Shown here in pieces: positions 9,101-16,170 of a stretch of DNA of 64,000 nucleotides (position 1 is its first letter; every line of letters begins with the position of its first letter). Source of the stretch: Chloroflexota bacterium (GTDB lineage: Bacteria > Chloroflexota > Limnocylindria > Limnocylindrales > CSP1-4); NCBI GenBank assembly GCA_947475545.1, contig CANJLL010000011.1, positions 20,332 to 84,331 on the forward strand. The letters are read 5' to 3'. The notes beneath the pieces were generated by a model, which saw only the letters and a program-made list of their open reading frames with translations, ran no database searches and had not been told where the DNA came from. The position numbers and the translations under genes were made by a program.

Positions 9101-9717
9101 CCGTCGATGCGATGCGCCAGGAGATGAGCGACCTCGTGGCCGGCAACGACGACCCGATGATCGTGTCGAGCGTCACGAGCCTCGAGGCCATGCATGCCCT
9201 GGCCCGCGGCGACCTCGCGGAAGCCCGGCGCGAGGCGCGACTCACCAGCGAGGCCAGCGCGCTGAACGCGCCGGTCTTCTGCCTGGTCGCGGCTCGGGCC
9301 GCCGTGTGGGACCGCAACCCCGCCGGGGCGACCCAGGACCTGGCCGACCTTGCGGCCACGGGTGCCCGGGGCGCGGCCATCGAGATCGGCAGGGCTACCA
9401 CGCTGGCCGCGATCGCCGCCCTGGAGGGCCGCCCCGACGACGCGCGCGCCGGGTTCCGCGACGCGATCCGCGGCTGGCGGATGCTGGGCCTGGACTGGGA
9501 CGAGGCGTTGACCGCGATCGACATGGCCACGGTCATCGACCCTGCCGATGCCGACGTCCAGGAGGCCGTCGAGCGAGCAAGGCTCGTGTTCGATCGCCTT
9601 GGCGCCGTGCCCATGCTCCAGCGACTGGACACCCTCGTGGGCCAACCCCAACCACGCGACCGGGATGCTGCCGGCCGCGCAACCAGCACCGAACGGAGCG
9701 CGCGTGTCGACGCATGA
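6145..9717 (+). CDS. Zinc-ribbon / class III cyclase / AAA-STAND / TPR signalling protein
   Basis: About 1190 residues. The N-terminus is a double zinc ribbon (CSNCG, CPECG, CPSCG, CAECG). A class III nucleotide cyclase domain follows (about residues 85-265). Both metal Asp residues are present (FADLVGFT and KFIGDAVMAVWG), as is the NxxxR transition-state motif (DLVNTAARLQ), so it should be active. Next is a STAND-type AAA ATPase (Walker A GPAGIGKT; Walker B VFVFEDLHWAD), then a long alpha-helical TPR-like region to the C-terminus. TTG 6145 is preferred because homologues begin just before the ribbon and GGGAG lies 9 nt upstream; an in-frame TTG at 6118 is possible. Probably cytoplasmic signal integration through cAMP; the input is unknown. 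Its end overlaps the M2 peptidase start by 14 nt. Confidence 0.85.
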   Translation: MSCSNCGFEITTGAKFCPECGARQATSCPSCGTPSAPGAKFCAECGTPMGASAARPVTAPPHAPSAADEPVTDGAGPARLGAVAERRVVTVLFADLVGFTTYAEGRDAEDVRESLSAYFDLTRGVIERHGGVVEKFIGDAVMAVWGAPVAHEDDAERAVRTGLELVAAIRALGPGTMARVGILTGEAAVTLGATNQGMVAGDLVNTAARLQSIAEPGTVLVGEPTARAAAAAISFEAVGEQQLKGKVMPVPALRALRVIAERGGRRRTDVLEAPFVGRDDELRLIKDLFHATQREGRARLVSVIGPAGIGKTRLAWEFEKYLDGIVDTVWWHHGRAPAYGDGMTFWSLGEIVRGRLGLAETDDERTGRRQIADALARFVPDEAERRWIEPALLALLGIEAGSGAPEQLFAAWRTLFERLSATGTVVFVFEDLHWADAGTLDFIDHLLEWSRNVPFYLVTLARPELTTRRPDWGAGKRNFTSIYLDPLSEPSMRQLLVGLVPGLPESTVRTIIGRADGMPLYAVETIRMLVADRRLAQEGDRYVPIGDLTTLAIPDTLTALIGARLDSLAAADRALLQDASVLGQSFTPIALATVAGQEVAAVEARLRTLVRVEMVTHEVDPRSPERGQYAFVQALLREVTYNTLAKRDRKVRHLAAARYFESLESDELAGALATHFLDAFRNADGPEADALAAQARLALVGAAGRAAALGAQEQAAAFYLQAIPVSRDPREELDLLAPAGLALVGAGRYDEAIGHLQRAHGLAAQSGGAADRIRAGTALGRALVAARRSTEGAALLEPLAVELAEAPDVPAIVAVSLLVSLGSTRMRMENPAGAIELAERALQLAEADQLFDGLAEALTMKGTALAAIGRRVEGLGLMQLGGEVADRHGFPLISLRALGNRGAYLLDDPRAALEAERQAITMARRLGQRPLLIINVMNAMEDSFRLGEWDWGVAQVRAELTGDLAPLDRAQMLAGLIQVAAFRGEPVDAMRQEMSDLVAGNDDPMIVSSVTSLEAMHALARGDLAEARREARLTSEASALNAPVFCLVAARAAVWDRNPAGATQDLADLAATGARGAAIEIGRATTLAAIAALEGRPDDARAGFRDAIRGWRMLGLDWDEALTAIDMATVIDPADADVQEAVERARLVFDRLGAVPMLQRLDTLVGQPQPRDRDAAGRATSTERSARVDA

Positions 9718-11491
9718 GATTCCCTCGCCGACCGCCACCCCGGGCGCCCCGGCTGTTCCGGTCGCCAGCCCAGCCGCCGAGGCTGGCGCCTTCCTGGAGC
9801 GCGCCGAGGAGCGCCTCCACCACCTCTCGAAGCGTGCCTCCCGCGCCGCCTGGGTGCAGCAGACCTACATCACCGAAGAGACGGAGATCATCGCCGCGGA
9901 GTACGCCCAGGAGCTCATGGCGGCAAGCCTGGAGACGGCCATCGAGGCCCGCCGCTTCGACGGACTCAGCCTCCCGCCGGAGCAGTCCCGCAAGCTGATG
10001 CTCCTCAAGCTTTCGGAGGCGCTCCCCGGCCCCGCGGATCCGGCGCGCCTGGCCGAGCTGGCCGAGCAGGCCGCGTGGCTGGAAGGGTCATACGGCCGCG
10101 CCAAGTACAGCCCACCTGGTCGCCAGCCCATGGACCTGGACGCGCTGGAGCGAATCATGGGCCGGAGCCGCAATCCCGCGGAGCTGCGAGAAGCGTGGGC
10201 GGGCTGGCACGGCATCGGCGGGCCGCTGCGCGATGGCTACCAGCGGCTGGTGGAGCTGGGCAACGAAGGCGCACGCACGGTGGGCTTCCCCGACATGGGC
10301 CTCCTCTGGCGGTCCAGCTACGACGTGTCGCCAGAGGCATTCGAAGCGCAGCTGGACGACCTGTGGGCCGAGCTGAAGCCGCTCTACCAGTCACTCCACG
10401 CCTACGTCCGGACGCGGCTCAATCGCCATTACGGCGAGGAGGTCGTGCCTGCCCGCGGTCCCCTGCCCGCCCACCTGCTGGGCAACATGTGGGCCCAGGA
10501 GTGGCAGCAGATCCTCCCGCTCGTCGCCCCGGCCGGCAGCACCCCCGGCTATGACTTGACCGAGCGCCTGCAGCATGCCGGGTACGACGCGGTCCGGATG
10601 ATGCGGACCGGGGAGGCCTTCTTCAGCTCGATCGGCTTCGAGCCGCTCCCCCAGAGCTTCTGGGAGCGAAGCATGTTCACCCGGCCGGCCGACCGCGAAG
10701 TGGTCTGCCACGCCAGCGCCTGGAGCCTGGACGGCGACCTGGACCTGCGCATCAAGATGTGTACCCAGGTCACGGGTGAGGACTTCCAGACCGTCCACCA
10801 CGAGCTGGGCCACATCTACTACGACCGCGCCTACCGCCGCCAGCCGCTCCTGTTCCGGGGCGGCGCCAACGACGGCTTCCACGAGGCCATCGGCGACGCC
10901 GTCGCGCTGTCGGTCACGCCGGAGTACCTCGTCCGCCTGGGGCTGATCGACCGGGCGCCGGACGCCTCCTCGGACATCGGGCTGCTCCTCGCCCGCGCCC
11001 TGGAGAAGGTGGTCTTCGTCCCCTTCGCCCTCGCGGTGGATCGCTGGCGCTGGGGCGTCTTCTCCGGGAAGATCGCGCCGGCCGACTACAACGCCGCGTG
11101 GTGGGAGATCCGGCGCGAGTACCAGGGGATCGTCCCGCCCATGGAGCGCTCCGAGGGGGACTTCGACGCGGGGGCCAAGTACCACATCCCGGCCCACGTC
11201 CCGTACGCCCGGTACTTCATCGCGGCGTTCCTGCAATACCAGCTGCATCGCTCGCTGACCGAGATCGCGGGCGTGCCCGGACCCCTGCACCGGCGGTCCA
11301 TCCACGGCAGCGTGGCGGCGGGCCGGCGCCTGGAGGCGATGCTGGAGCTGGGCGCCAGCCGCCCCTGGCCCGAGACGCTGGAGGTGCTCACGGGCTCCCG
11401 GAAGATGGAGGCCAGCGGGATCCTCGACTACTACGCCCCGCTCAAGGCCTGGCTCGACGTGCAGAACGAGGGGCAGCCGGTCGGCTGGTAG
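9704..11491 (+). CDS. M2-family peptidyl-dipeptidase (ACE-like metallopeptidase)
   Basis: A 595-residue single-domain homologue of angiotensin-converting enzyme, predicted to remove C-terminal dipeptides. The gluzincin motif HHELGH (HEXXH) and the third zinc ligand Glu in GFHEAIGDAVALS are visible, as is the downstream substrate region HVPYARYFIAAFLQYQ. Length fits one M2 catalytic domain. No signal peptide is visible: the N-terminus is a Pro/Ala/Ser-rich stretch followed by helices, so it is probably cytoplasmic, unlike secreted homologues. Start GTG 9704 has GGAG 5 nt upstream and lies inside the end of the cyclase gene, implying translational coupling. Sixty-odd codons of open frame further upstream are in the wrong context. 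Confidence 0.88.
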   Translation: MSTHEIPSPTATPGAPAVPVASPAAEAGAFLERAEERLHHLSKRASRAAWVQQTYITEETEIIAAEYAQELMAASLETAIEARRFDGLSLPPEQSRKLMLLKLSEALPGPADPARLAELAEQAAWLEGSYGRAKYSPPGRQPMDLDALERIMGRSRNPAELREAWAGWHGIGGPLRDGYQRLVELGNEGARTVGFPDMGLLWRSSYDVSPEAFEAQLDDLWAELKPLYQSLHAYVRTRLNRHYGEEVVPARGPLPAHLLGNMWAQEWQQILPLVAPAGSTPGYDLTERLQHAGYDAVRMMRTGEAFFSSIGFEPLPQSFWERSMFTRPADREVVCHASAWSLDGDLDLRIKMCTQVTGEDFQTVHHELGHIYYDRAYRRQPLLFRGGANDGFHEAIGDAVALSVTPEYLVRLGLIDRAPDASSDIGLLLARALEKVVFVPFALAVDRWRWGVFSGKIAPADYNAAWWEIRREYQGIVPPMERSEGDFDAGAKYHIPAHVPYARYFIAAFLQYQLHRSLTEIAGVPGPLHRRSIHGSVAAGRRLEAMLELGASRPWPETLEVLTGSRKMEASGILDYYAPLKAWLDVQNEGQPVGW

Positions 11492-11548
11492 GCGGGTCGG
11501 CCGGCGCCGCTCGGGTCACCGGTCGGGCCCATCCTGCACCGGGCGGCC

Positions 11549-12424
11549 CTACAGCAGGATGACCCCGCCCACCACCGCGGCGGCGCCCAGGGCCATCCGT
11601 GCCGTAACCCGGTCCGTCTGGCGCAGGAAGACCCAGCTCAGGAGCACCGTGATCAGCGGGGCGCTCGATGTGATGGGATACACCACGCTGACATCGCTGC
11701 CCGAGAGCGCGGCGGTGATGAACAGAATCCCCAGCGTCTGCATGACGCCGGATGCCATGAACCAGGGTGTCGACGGCTCGCGAGCCAGTGCGCCCAGGTC
11801 GAAGTCCGCGCGGCCCATCCGCCAGGGGCGCGACATGATCGTGGCGTAGACCAGGCCCGTTGCCGCACCGATCAGGGCGGCCGTCACCGGGATGGCGGCC
11901 GCGTCGAGCCCGACCTTGACGATGATGGGCCGGATCCCGTAAGACAGCGCCGAGCCGAACGCCGCCAGCATCCCGTAGTCAAGCAGGCTGACTCGCTTAC
12001 CCGGCTTCCAGCTGACCAGGGCCACCCCGGCCACGATCGCGATGGTCGCCAGCCAGTGGACGGCGGTGACCGGCTCATCGAAGAGCACGATGGCAAACGC
12101 GGTGCTGAAGAGGGGCGCCGCGTTCTTGATCGCGGTCGCCGGCGAGGCCCCCAGCCGTTCGATCGCGACGTACAGCCACCGCCGCCCAATCCCGGCCCCA
12201 AACAGCCCCCCGATCGCGAACCCGGCCAACGCCCGGGGCGTGACCTCGTCCCAGCGGAGCCCGCCCTGGAGCGGCAGCAGCAGGGCGTTGACGGGGATGG
12301 CGATCGTCAGCGCGATGACGACGGCGCTGTCGACCCGACCCTTCTGGGCAAAGCCCTGGCGGATGAGGACCGGGCTCAGGCCGAAGCTGAGGGCGCACAG
12401 GATGGCGAACACCTTGTCATCCAC
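11549..12424 (-). CDS. EamA/DMT-superfamily transporter
   Basis: A 291-residue protein with ten predicted transmembrane segments in two EamA repeats, distinct from the transporter at 2.3 kb. Landmarks are FAILCALSFGLSPVLIRQG at the start, AIKNAAPLFSTAFAIVLFDE closing the first repeat, and VYPITSSAPLITVLLSWVFL closing the second. GTG 12424 starts just before the first hydrophobic segment; the 43 upstream codons look non-coding (Pro/Gly/Arg-rich), although no strong ribosome-binding site is seen. It converges on the M2 peptidase and diverges from the KOW-like gene. The substrate is unknown. Confidence 0.78.
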   Translation of the reverse strand: MDDKVFAILCALSFGLSPVLIRQGFAQKGRVDSAVVIALTIAIPVNALLLPLQGGLRWDEVTPRALAGFAIGGLFGAGIGRRWLYVAIERLGASPATAIKNAAPLFSTAFAIVLFDEPVTAVHWLATIAIVAGVALVSWKPGKRVSLLDYGMLAAFGSALSYGIRPIIVKVGLDAAAIPVTAALIGAATGLVYATIMSRPWRMGRADFDLGALAREPSTPWFMASGVMQTLGILFITAALSGSDVSVVYPITSSAPLITVLLSWVFLRQTDRVTARMALGAAAVVGGVILL

Positions 12425-12569
12425 GGCGCAGGTCCGGCATGTCCCCTCCCCCGCTCCCGGCTGGGAGCCCCGCGGCATTCTAGCGCCGCCCCGGCTGGTC
12501 CCCGGGGGCCTCGACTCGGCTCCGGGCCCGAATTGATCCATCACGGCCCACATGGAGGCCGCTTTCGCG

Positions 12570-12575
12570 TATGGT
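12570..12575 (+). promoter_or_regulatory. Possible -10 hexamer (TATGGT) before the KOW-like gene
   Basis: TATGGT is followed by a 30-nt stretch containing a strong AAGGAGG (12587-12593), in the divergent gap between the EamA transporter and the KOW-like gene. No good -35 is visible at the usual distance. Confidence 0.35.
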
Positions 12576-12605
12576 TCCTTTCACACAAGGAGGACCCCCA
12601 AGCCA

Positions 12606-12953
12606 GTGCCCAAGCGCAAGGTCAACTATCCGCCCGCCAAGACGGCCACCCGCCCCACCGACCGGCCCGGCGCCGGCCCGGAGGCGCCCATGGTTCGCCC
12701 CACCGTGGCGTCGATCAATCTCGCTGCAGCGACCGGCCGCGCCGGGCTGAGCGTCGGCGACCGCGTCCGCATCACCGGAAGCGGCCTGTACTCCGGCGAG
12801 CAAGCCGTCATCGAGCGGCTGGCCGGTGGTGTGATCCCCACCGCGCTGGTCCGCACCGACAGTGGCCGGACGCGCCAGGTCCGCACCATCGACCTGGAGC
12901 CGGTCCGCGAGCCGCAGCCGCCGCGCGAAACGCAGCCGTCGCGCGAAGCGTAG
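12606..12953 (+). CDS. Small KOW-like basic protein, function unknown
   Basis: A 115-residue protein. The N-terminus is basic and proline-rich (PKRKVNYPPAKTATRP). The middle (about residues 49-100) reads VGDRVRITGSGLYSGEQAVI then TALVRTDSGRTRQVR, which resembles an SH3-like KOW fold with a G-x-Y-x-G turn. The tail is a Pro/Arg/Glu repeat (REPQPPRETQPSREA). This composition suggests nucleic-acid or ribosome binding, but that is inference. Start GTG 12606 lies 12 nt after AAGGAGG, which is long; the frame is open upstream to 12552, so a slightly earlier start is possible. A strong hairpin follows the stop. Confidence 0.6.
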   Translation: MPKRKVNYPPAKTATRPTDRPGAGPEAPMVRPTVASINLAAATGRAGLSVGDRVRITGSGLYSGEQAVIERLAGGVIPTALVRTDSGRTRQVRTIDLEPVREPQPPRETQPSREA

Positions 12954-13015
12954 CCCCCGGGCCTGGTCGGCGAGTCCCAGCCGGCCCGGTTTCGGCACGC
13001 CAAGCGGCCCCCCCG

Positions 13016-13039
13016 CGAGGGGCGCTCCGGCGCCCCTCG
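13016..13039 (+). terminator. Strong GC hairpin after the KOW-like gene
   Basis: CGAGGGGCGC-TCCG-GCGCCCCTCG is a perfect 10-bp stem with a 4-nt loop, 62 nt after the KOW-like stop and about 45 nt before the malic-enzyme -10 candidate. It lacks a T-tract. Position and strength fit a terminator or transcript-end stabiliser. Confidence 0.5.
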
Positions 13040-13083
13040 TGACGCACAATGAAGCGAATGCGTCCGATTCCGTCACCATTCGA

Positions 13084-13089
13084 TAGCAT
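13084..13089 (+). promoter_or_regulatory. Possible -10 hexamer (TAGCAT) for malic enzyme
   Basis: TAGCAT lies just after the terminator-like hairpin and 43 nt before the TTG start, giving a short leader with the AGGGG ribosome-binding site. The -35 is not recognisable. Confidence 0.35.
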
Positions 13090-13132
13090 CACCGCCGGTG
13101 AGCCTGCCTGAATCGCGCCCAGGGGCGCCGAG

Positions 13133-14779
13133 TTGCTGGGCGACCTGCTCCTGAACAAGGACCAGGCATTCCCGCCCGACGAGCGCAGCATGTTCGGCCT
13201 CCACGGCCTCCTCCCCACCGCCGTCCTGACGATCGAGGACCAGGTCGCGCTGGAGGTCGAGAAGCTCCGGCGGAAGGTGGACCCGCTCGAGCAGTACATC
13301 GGCCTGGCGGCGCTCCAGGATCGGAACACCACGCTCTTCTACCGGGTGATAGCCACCCACCTCGAGGAGTTCCTCCCGATCGTGTACACGCCCACCGTGG
13401 GGCGGGCGTGCCAGGAATACAGCCACATCATCCGGCGCACTCGCGGCGTCTGGATCTCGACGCGGGACATCAGCCGGATCCCCCAACTGCTTCGGGCTGC
13501 GGCGGCGCACGACGTCCGACTGATCGTGGTGACCGACGCCGAGCGGATCCTGGGCCTGGGTGACCTTGGCGCCGGCGGGATGCCCATTCCGGTCGGCAAG
13601 CTGGCCCTGTACACCGCCGCCGGCGGGATCTACCCCGCCCTGACGCTGCCGGTCTGCCTGGACGTCGGCACCAACAACCAGGCCCTGCTGGACGACCCGC
13701 TCTACCTGGGCGTCCGCCAGCCGCGGCTGCGTGGTCCCGCCTACGACGAGCTGGTCGAGGCCTTCGTGGTCGGCGTCCAGGAGGTCTGGCCCGGCTGCAT
13801 CATCCAGTGGGAAGACTTCAAGCAGTACAACGCGCTGCGGATCCTGGAGCGCTTCCGCCACCGCGTCCCGTCGTTCAACGATGACGTCCAGGGCACGGCG
13901 GCCGTGGTCCTGGCTGGCGTCCTGGCCGGTCTCCGCGCCCAGGGCGCACGCATGTCGGAGCAGCGCATCGTCATGGCCGGCGCCGGCGCGGCCGGCCTCG
14001 GGATCGCCCAGCGCCTCGCGGAGTCGATGATCGACGACGGCCTGCCGTCGGCGCTCGTGCGTGAGCGCATCGTCCTCGTGGACTCACGGGGGCTGGTGCA
14101 TGACGGGCGCACGGACCTCGATCCCCTGAAGGCCACGGCGGCGCTCCCTGCCGCGGCCGCCGCCGCGCTCGGCCTCGGTGGAACGCCGCCTGCCCCACTG
14201 GCGGCGGTGGTGCGCGCCGTCCGGCCCACCATCCTCATCGGCACCACCGGCACGCCCGGGACGTTCGATGAGCCGGTGCTCCGGGCGCTGGGGGAGACCG
14301 GCCGGCCCATCGTCATGCCGCTCTCAAACCCCACGTCAGCGTGCGAGGCCACGCCCGAGGACGTCCTGCGCTGGACCGACGGTCGGGCGATCGTGGCGAC
14401 GGGCTCCCCGTTCCCACCGGCCACCATCAAGGGGACCGTCTACCAGGTCTCGCAGGCCAACAACGTGTACATCTTCCCGGGTCTGGGGCTGGGCTGCATC
14501 GTCGCGGAGGTCACCGAGGTGAGCGACGCCATGATCCTCGCAGCGGCCACCACGCTGGCCGGGATGGTCTCGCCGGAGCGCCTCGCCGCCGGCTCCATCT
14601 ACCCGCCCATCAACGAGATGCGCGAGGTGGCACGCGCGATCGCCGTGGCCGTGGTCCGCGAGGCCGTCGCCGGCGGTCAGTCCCGGCTGGGTCCGGATGT
14701 GGATATCGAGGCCGAGGTGGACGCCGCCATCTGGTGGCCCAAGTACGTCCCCTACTGCCCGGTGTCGTCGGCGGGCTGA
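13133..14779 (+). CDS. NAD-dependent malic enzyme
   Basis: A 548-residue malate dehydrogenase (decarboxylating), converting malate to pyruvate and CO2. Family blocks in order: FGLHGLLP, YTPTVGRACQEYSHI (catalytic Tyr), VVTDAERILGLGDLGAGGM, GKLALYTAAGGI (catalytic Lys), FNDDVQGTAAV (metal Asp pair), the dinucleotide motif AGAGAAGLGIA, and SNPTSACEATPED. Length matches the large bacterial/eukaryotic form. An in-frame TGA at 13109 rules out ATG or GTG starts upstream; TTG 13133 has AGGGG 7 nt before it. It lies near PPDK, so it probably supplies or drains pyruvate for the same node. The last 28 bp overlap the convergent MFS gene. Confidence 0.95.
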   Translation: MLGDLLLNKDQAFPPDERSMFGLHGLLPTAVLTIEDQVALEVEKLRRKVDPLEQYIGLAALQDRNTTLFYRVIATHLEEFLPIVYTPTVGRACQEYSHIIRRTRGVWISTRDISRIPQLLRAAAAHDVRLIVVTDAERILGLGDLGAGGMPIPVGKLALYTAAGGIYPALTLPVCLDVGTNNQALLDDPLYLGVRQPRLRGPAYDELVEAFVVGVQEVWPGCIIQWEDFKQYNALRILERFRHRVPSFNDDVQGTAAVVLAGVLAGLRAQGARMSEQRIVMAGAGAAGLGIAQRLAESMIDDGLPSALVRERIVLVDSRGLVHDGRTDLDPLKATAALPAAAAAALGLGGTPPAPLAAVVRAVRPTILIGTTGTPGTFDEPVLRALGETGRPIVMPLSNPTSACEATPEDVLRWTDGRAIVATGSPFPPATIKGTVYQVSQANNVYIFPGLGLGCIVAEVTEVSDAMILAAATTLAGMVSPERLAAGSIYPPINEMREVARAIAVAVVREAVAGGQSRLGPDVDIEAEVDAAIWWPKYVPYCPVSSAG

Positions 14780-16137
14780 TCGGCCGCATTCGCCGGATCG
14801 GCCGGGGCCTCGGCCCGCGGATGATCCGCGGGATCATCGCTCTCCTGCTTCCTGAGGTGGACCGAGTGACGCCAGAGCGCGGGGAACGCCCTGGTCACGA
14901 GGATCGCCCCGGCCACGCACATCAGCCCGCCCGTGACGACCGCCCCCTCGGGGCCAAGGACCGTCGCCACCGTGGCTGCCCGGATGTCCCCCAGCCGGGG
15001 GCCGCTGGTCACCGTCATGTTGCTGATGCTGGTGACGCGGCCGCGCAGCTGGTCGGGCGTCTCGGTCTGCACGATGGTCCAGCGCAGCATCGTGGACAGC
15101 ACGTCGGCCGCACCGGACAGCGCGAGCAGCACCAGCGCCAGCTGGAACGAGAAGCTCGACAGGCCGAAGAAGGTGACCATGGCCCCCCACGCGATCACCG
15201 ACAGCACCACCGCGCGCCCCACCCGCTGGATGGACGAGAGGCTGCCCGAGAGCAGCGCGCCGATGAAGGCGCCGACCGCCGGCGCCGCCGAGAGCAGGCC
15301 CAGGCCGGCGGCGCCGACGTGGAAGACATCGAGCGCCAGGACGGGGAACAGGCCCACCGGCCGGCCGAAGACCATAGCGTCGAGGTCCACCGCGAAGGCG
15401 CCCAGGATGACCTTCTTGCTCCGGACGAAGGTGATGCCCTCCTTGATGGCCGTCAGGCCGGGCGCCAGCGTCTGGTGGAGCGGCGGGATAGGGGCCAGGG
15501 CGATCAGCGCCCAGATGGAGATGCCAAACGCGGCCAGGTCCGTGGCGAATGCGCCCGTGGGCCCCACCCAGGCGATGATGATTCCGCCCAGCGCCGGGCC
15601 CACGATCGCCGACGTGTTCTGGCTCAGCTGCGTCAGCGCGATCGCCGCCGGGAGTCGCTCCCTGGGCACCAGGCGCGGGACGGCGGCCAGGCGGGCCGGC
15701 CAGTCCAGCGACAGAAGCGCCCCGATTACCGCGGCCAAGGCGTAGATCAACCAGACCGGCGGATCCGGCTGGAGCGACAAGATGATCAGGCAGACGTTGG
15801 TCAGGGCGAGGCCGACCTGGGTCCCCATCAGGACGCGGCGACGGTCGAAGGCGTCCGCGATGGATCCCGCCGCGAGGGACAGGACCAGGATGGGCAGCAG
15901 TTGGGCGGCCGTCAGGATCGCGATGGCCAGCGGTTGGTGTCCAGTCAGGACGTAGACCTGGTACGGCAGGGCGATCCGCGTCACCTGGTTGCCCATGACG
16001 CTGATGACCTGCCCGACCCAGAGCTTGCGGTACTCCCGGTCCACCCGGAGCGGGCTGAGGTCGAGGAACAGGCGGCTCCGGGCCGACCTGGGCCGGGAGC
16101 CGCCTGGGGTGGTGCCCCTGGGCGCTTCGCTGGTCAC
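14752..16137 (-). CDS. MFS exporter (EntS/DHA3-like)
   Basis: A 461-residue major facilitator with about twelve hydrophobic segments. YRKLWVGQVISVMGNQVTRI at the N-terminus, AGSIADAFDRRRVL in the cytoplasmic loop 2-3, and DQLRGRVTSISNMT later match the drug:H+ antiporter-3 group that includes enterobactin exporters. It has an acidic, proline/alanine-rich cytoplasmic tail. It lies 33 nt downstream of PPDK on the same strand, possibly one transcript. The GTG 16137 start lacks a clear ribosome-binding site. Its 3' end overlaps the convergent malic-enzyme gene by 28 bp. The exported compound is unknown. Confidence 0.82.
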   Translation of the reverse strand: MTSEAPRGTTPGGSRPRSARSRLFLDLSPLRVDREYRKLWVGQVISVMGNQVTRIALPYQVYVLTGHQPLAIAILTAAQLLPILVLSLAAGSIADAFDRRRVLMGTQVGLALTNVCLIILSLQPDPPVWLIYALAAVIGALLSLDWPARLAAVPRLVPRERLPAAIALTQLSQNTSAIVGPALGGIIIAWVGPTGAFATDLAAFGISIWALIALAPIPPLHQTLAPGLTAIKEGITFVRSKKVILGAFAVDLDAMVFGRPVGLFPVLALDVFHVGAAGLGLLSAAPAVGAFIGALLSGSLSSIQRVGRAVVLSVIAWGAMVTFFGLSSFSFQLALVLLALSGAADVLSTMLRWTIVQTETPDQLRGRVTSISNMTVTSGPRLGDIRAATVATVLGPEGAVVTGGLMCVAGAILVTRAFPALWRHSVHLRKQESDDPADHPRAEAPADPANAADQPADDTGQ

Positions 16138-16170
16138 GCGGCCGGGGACGCGGCGCCGCGCATGGTCAAG

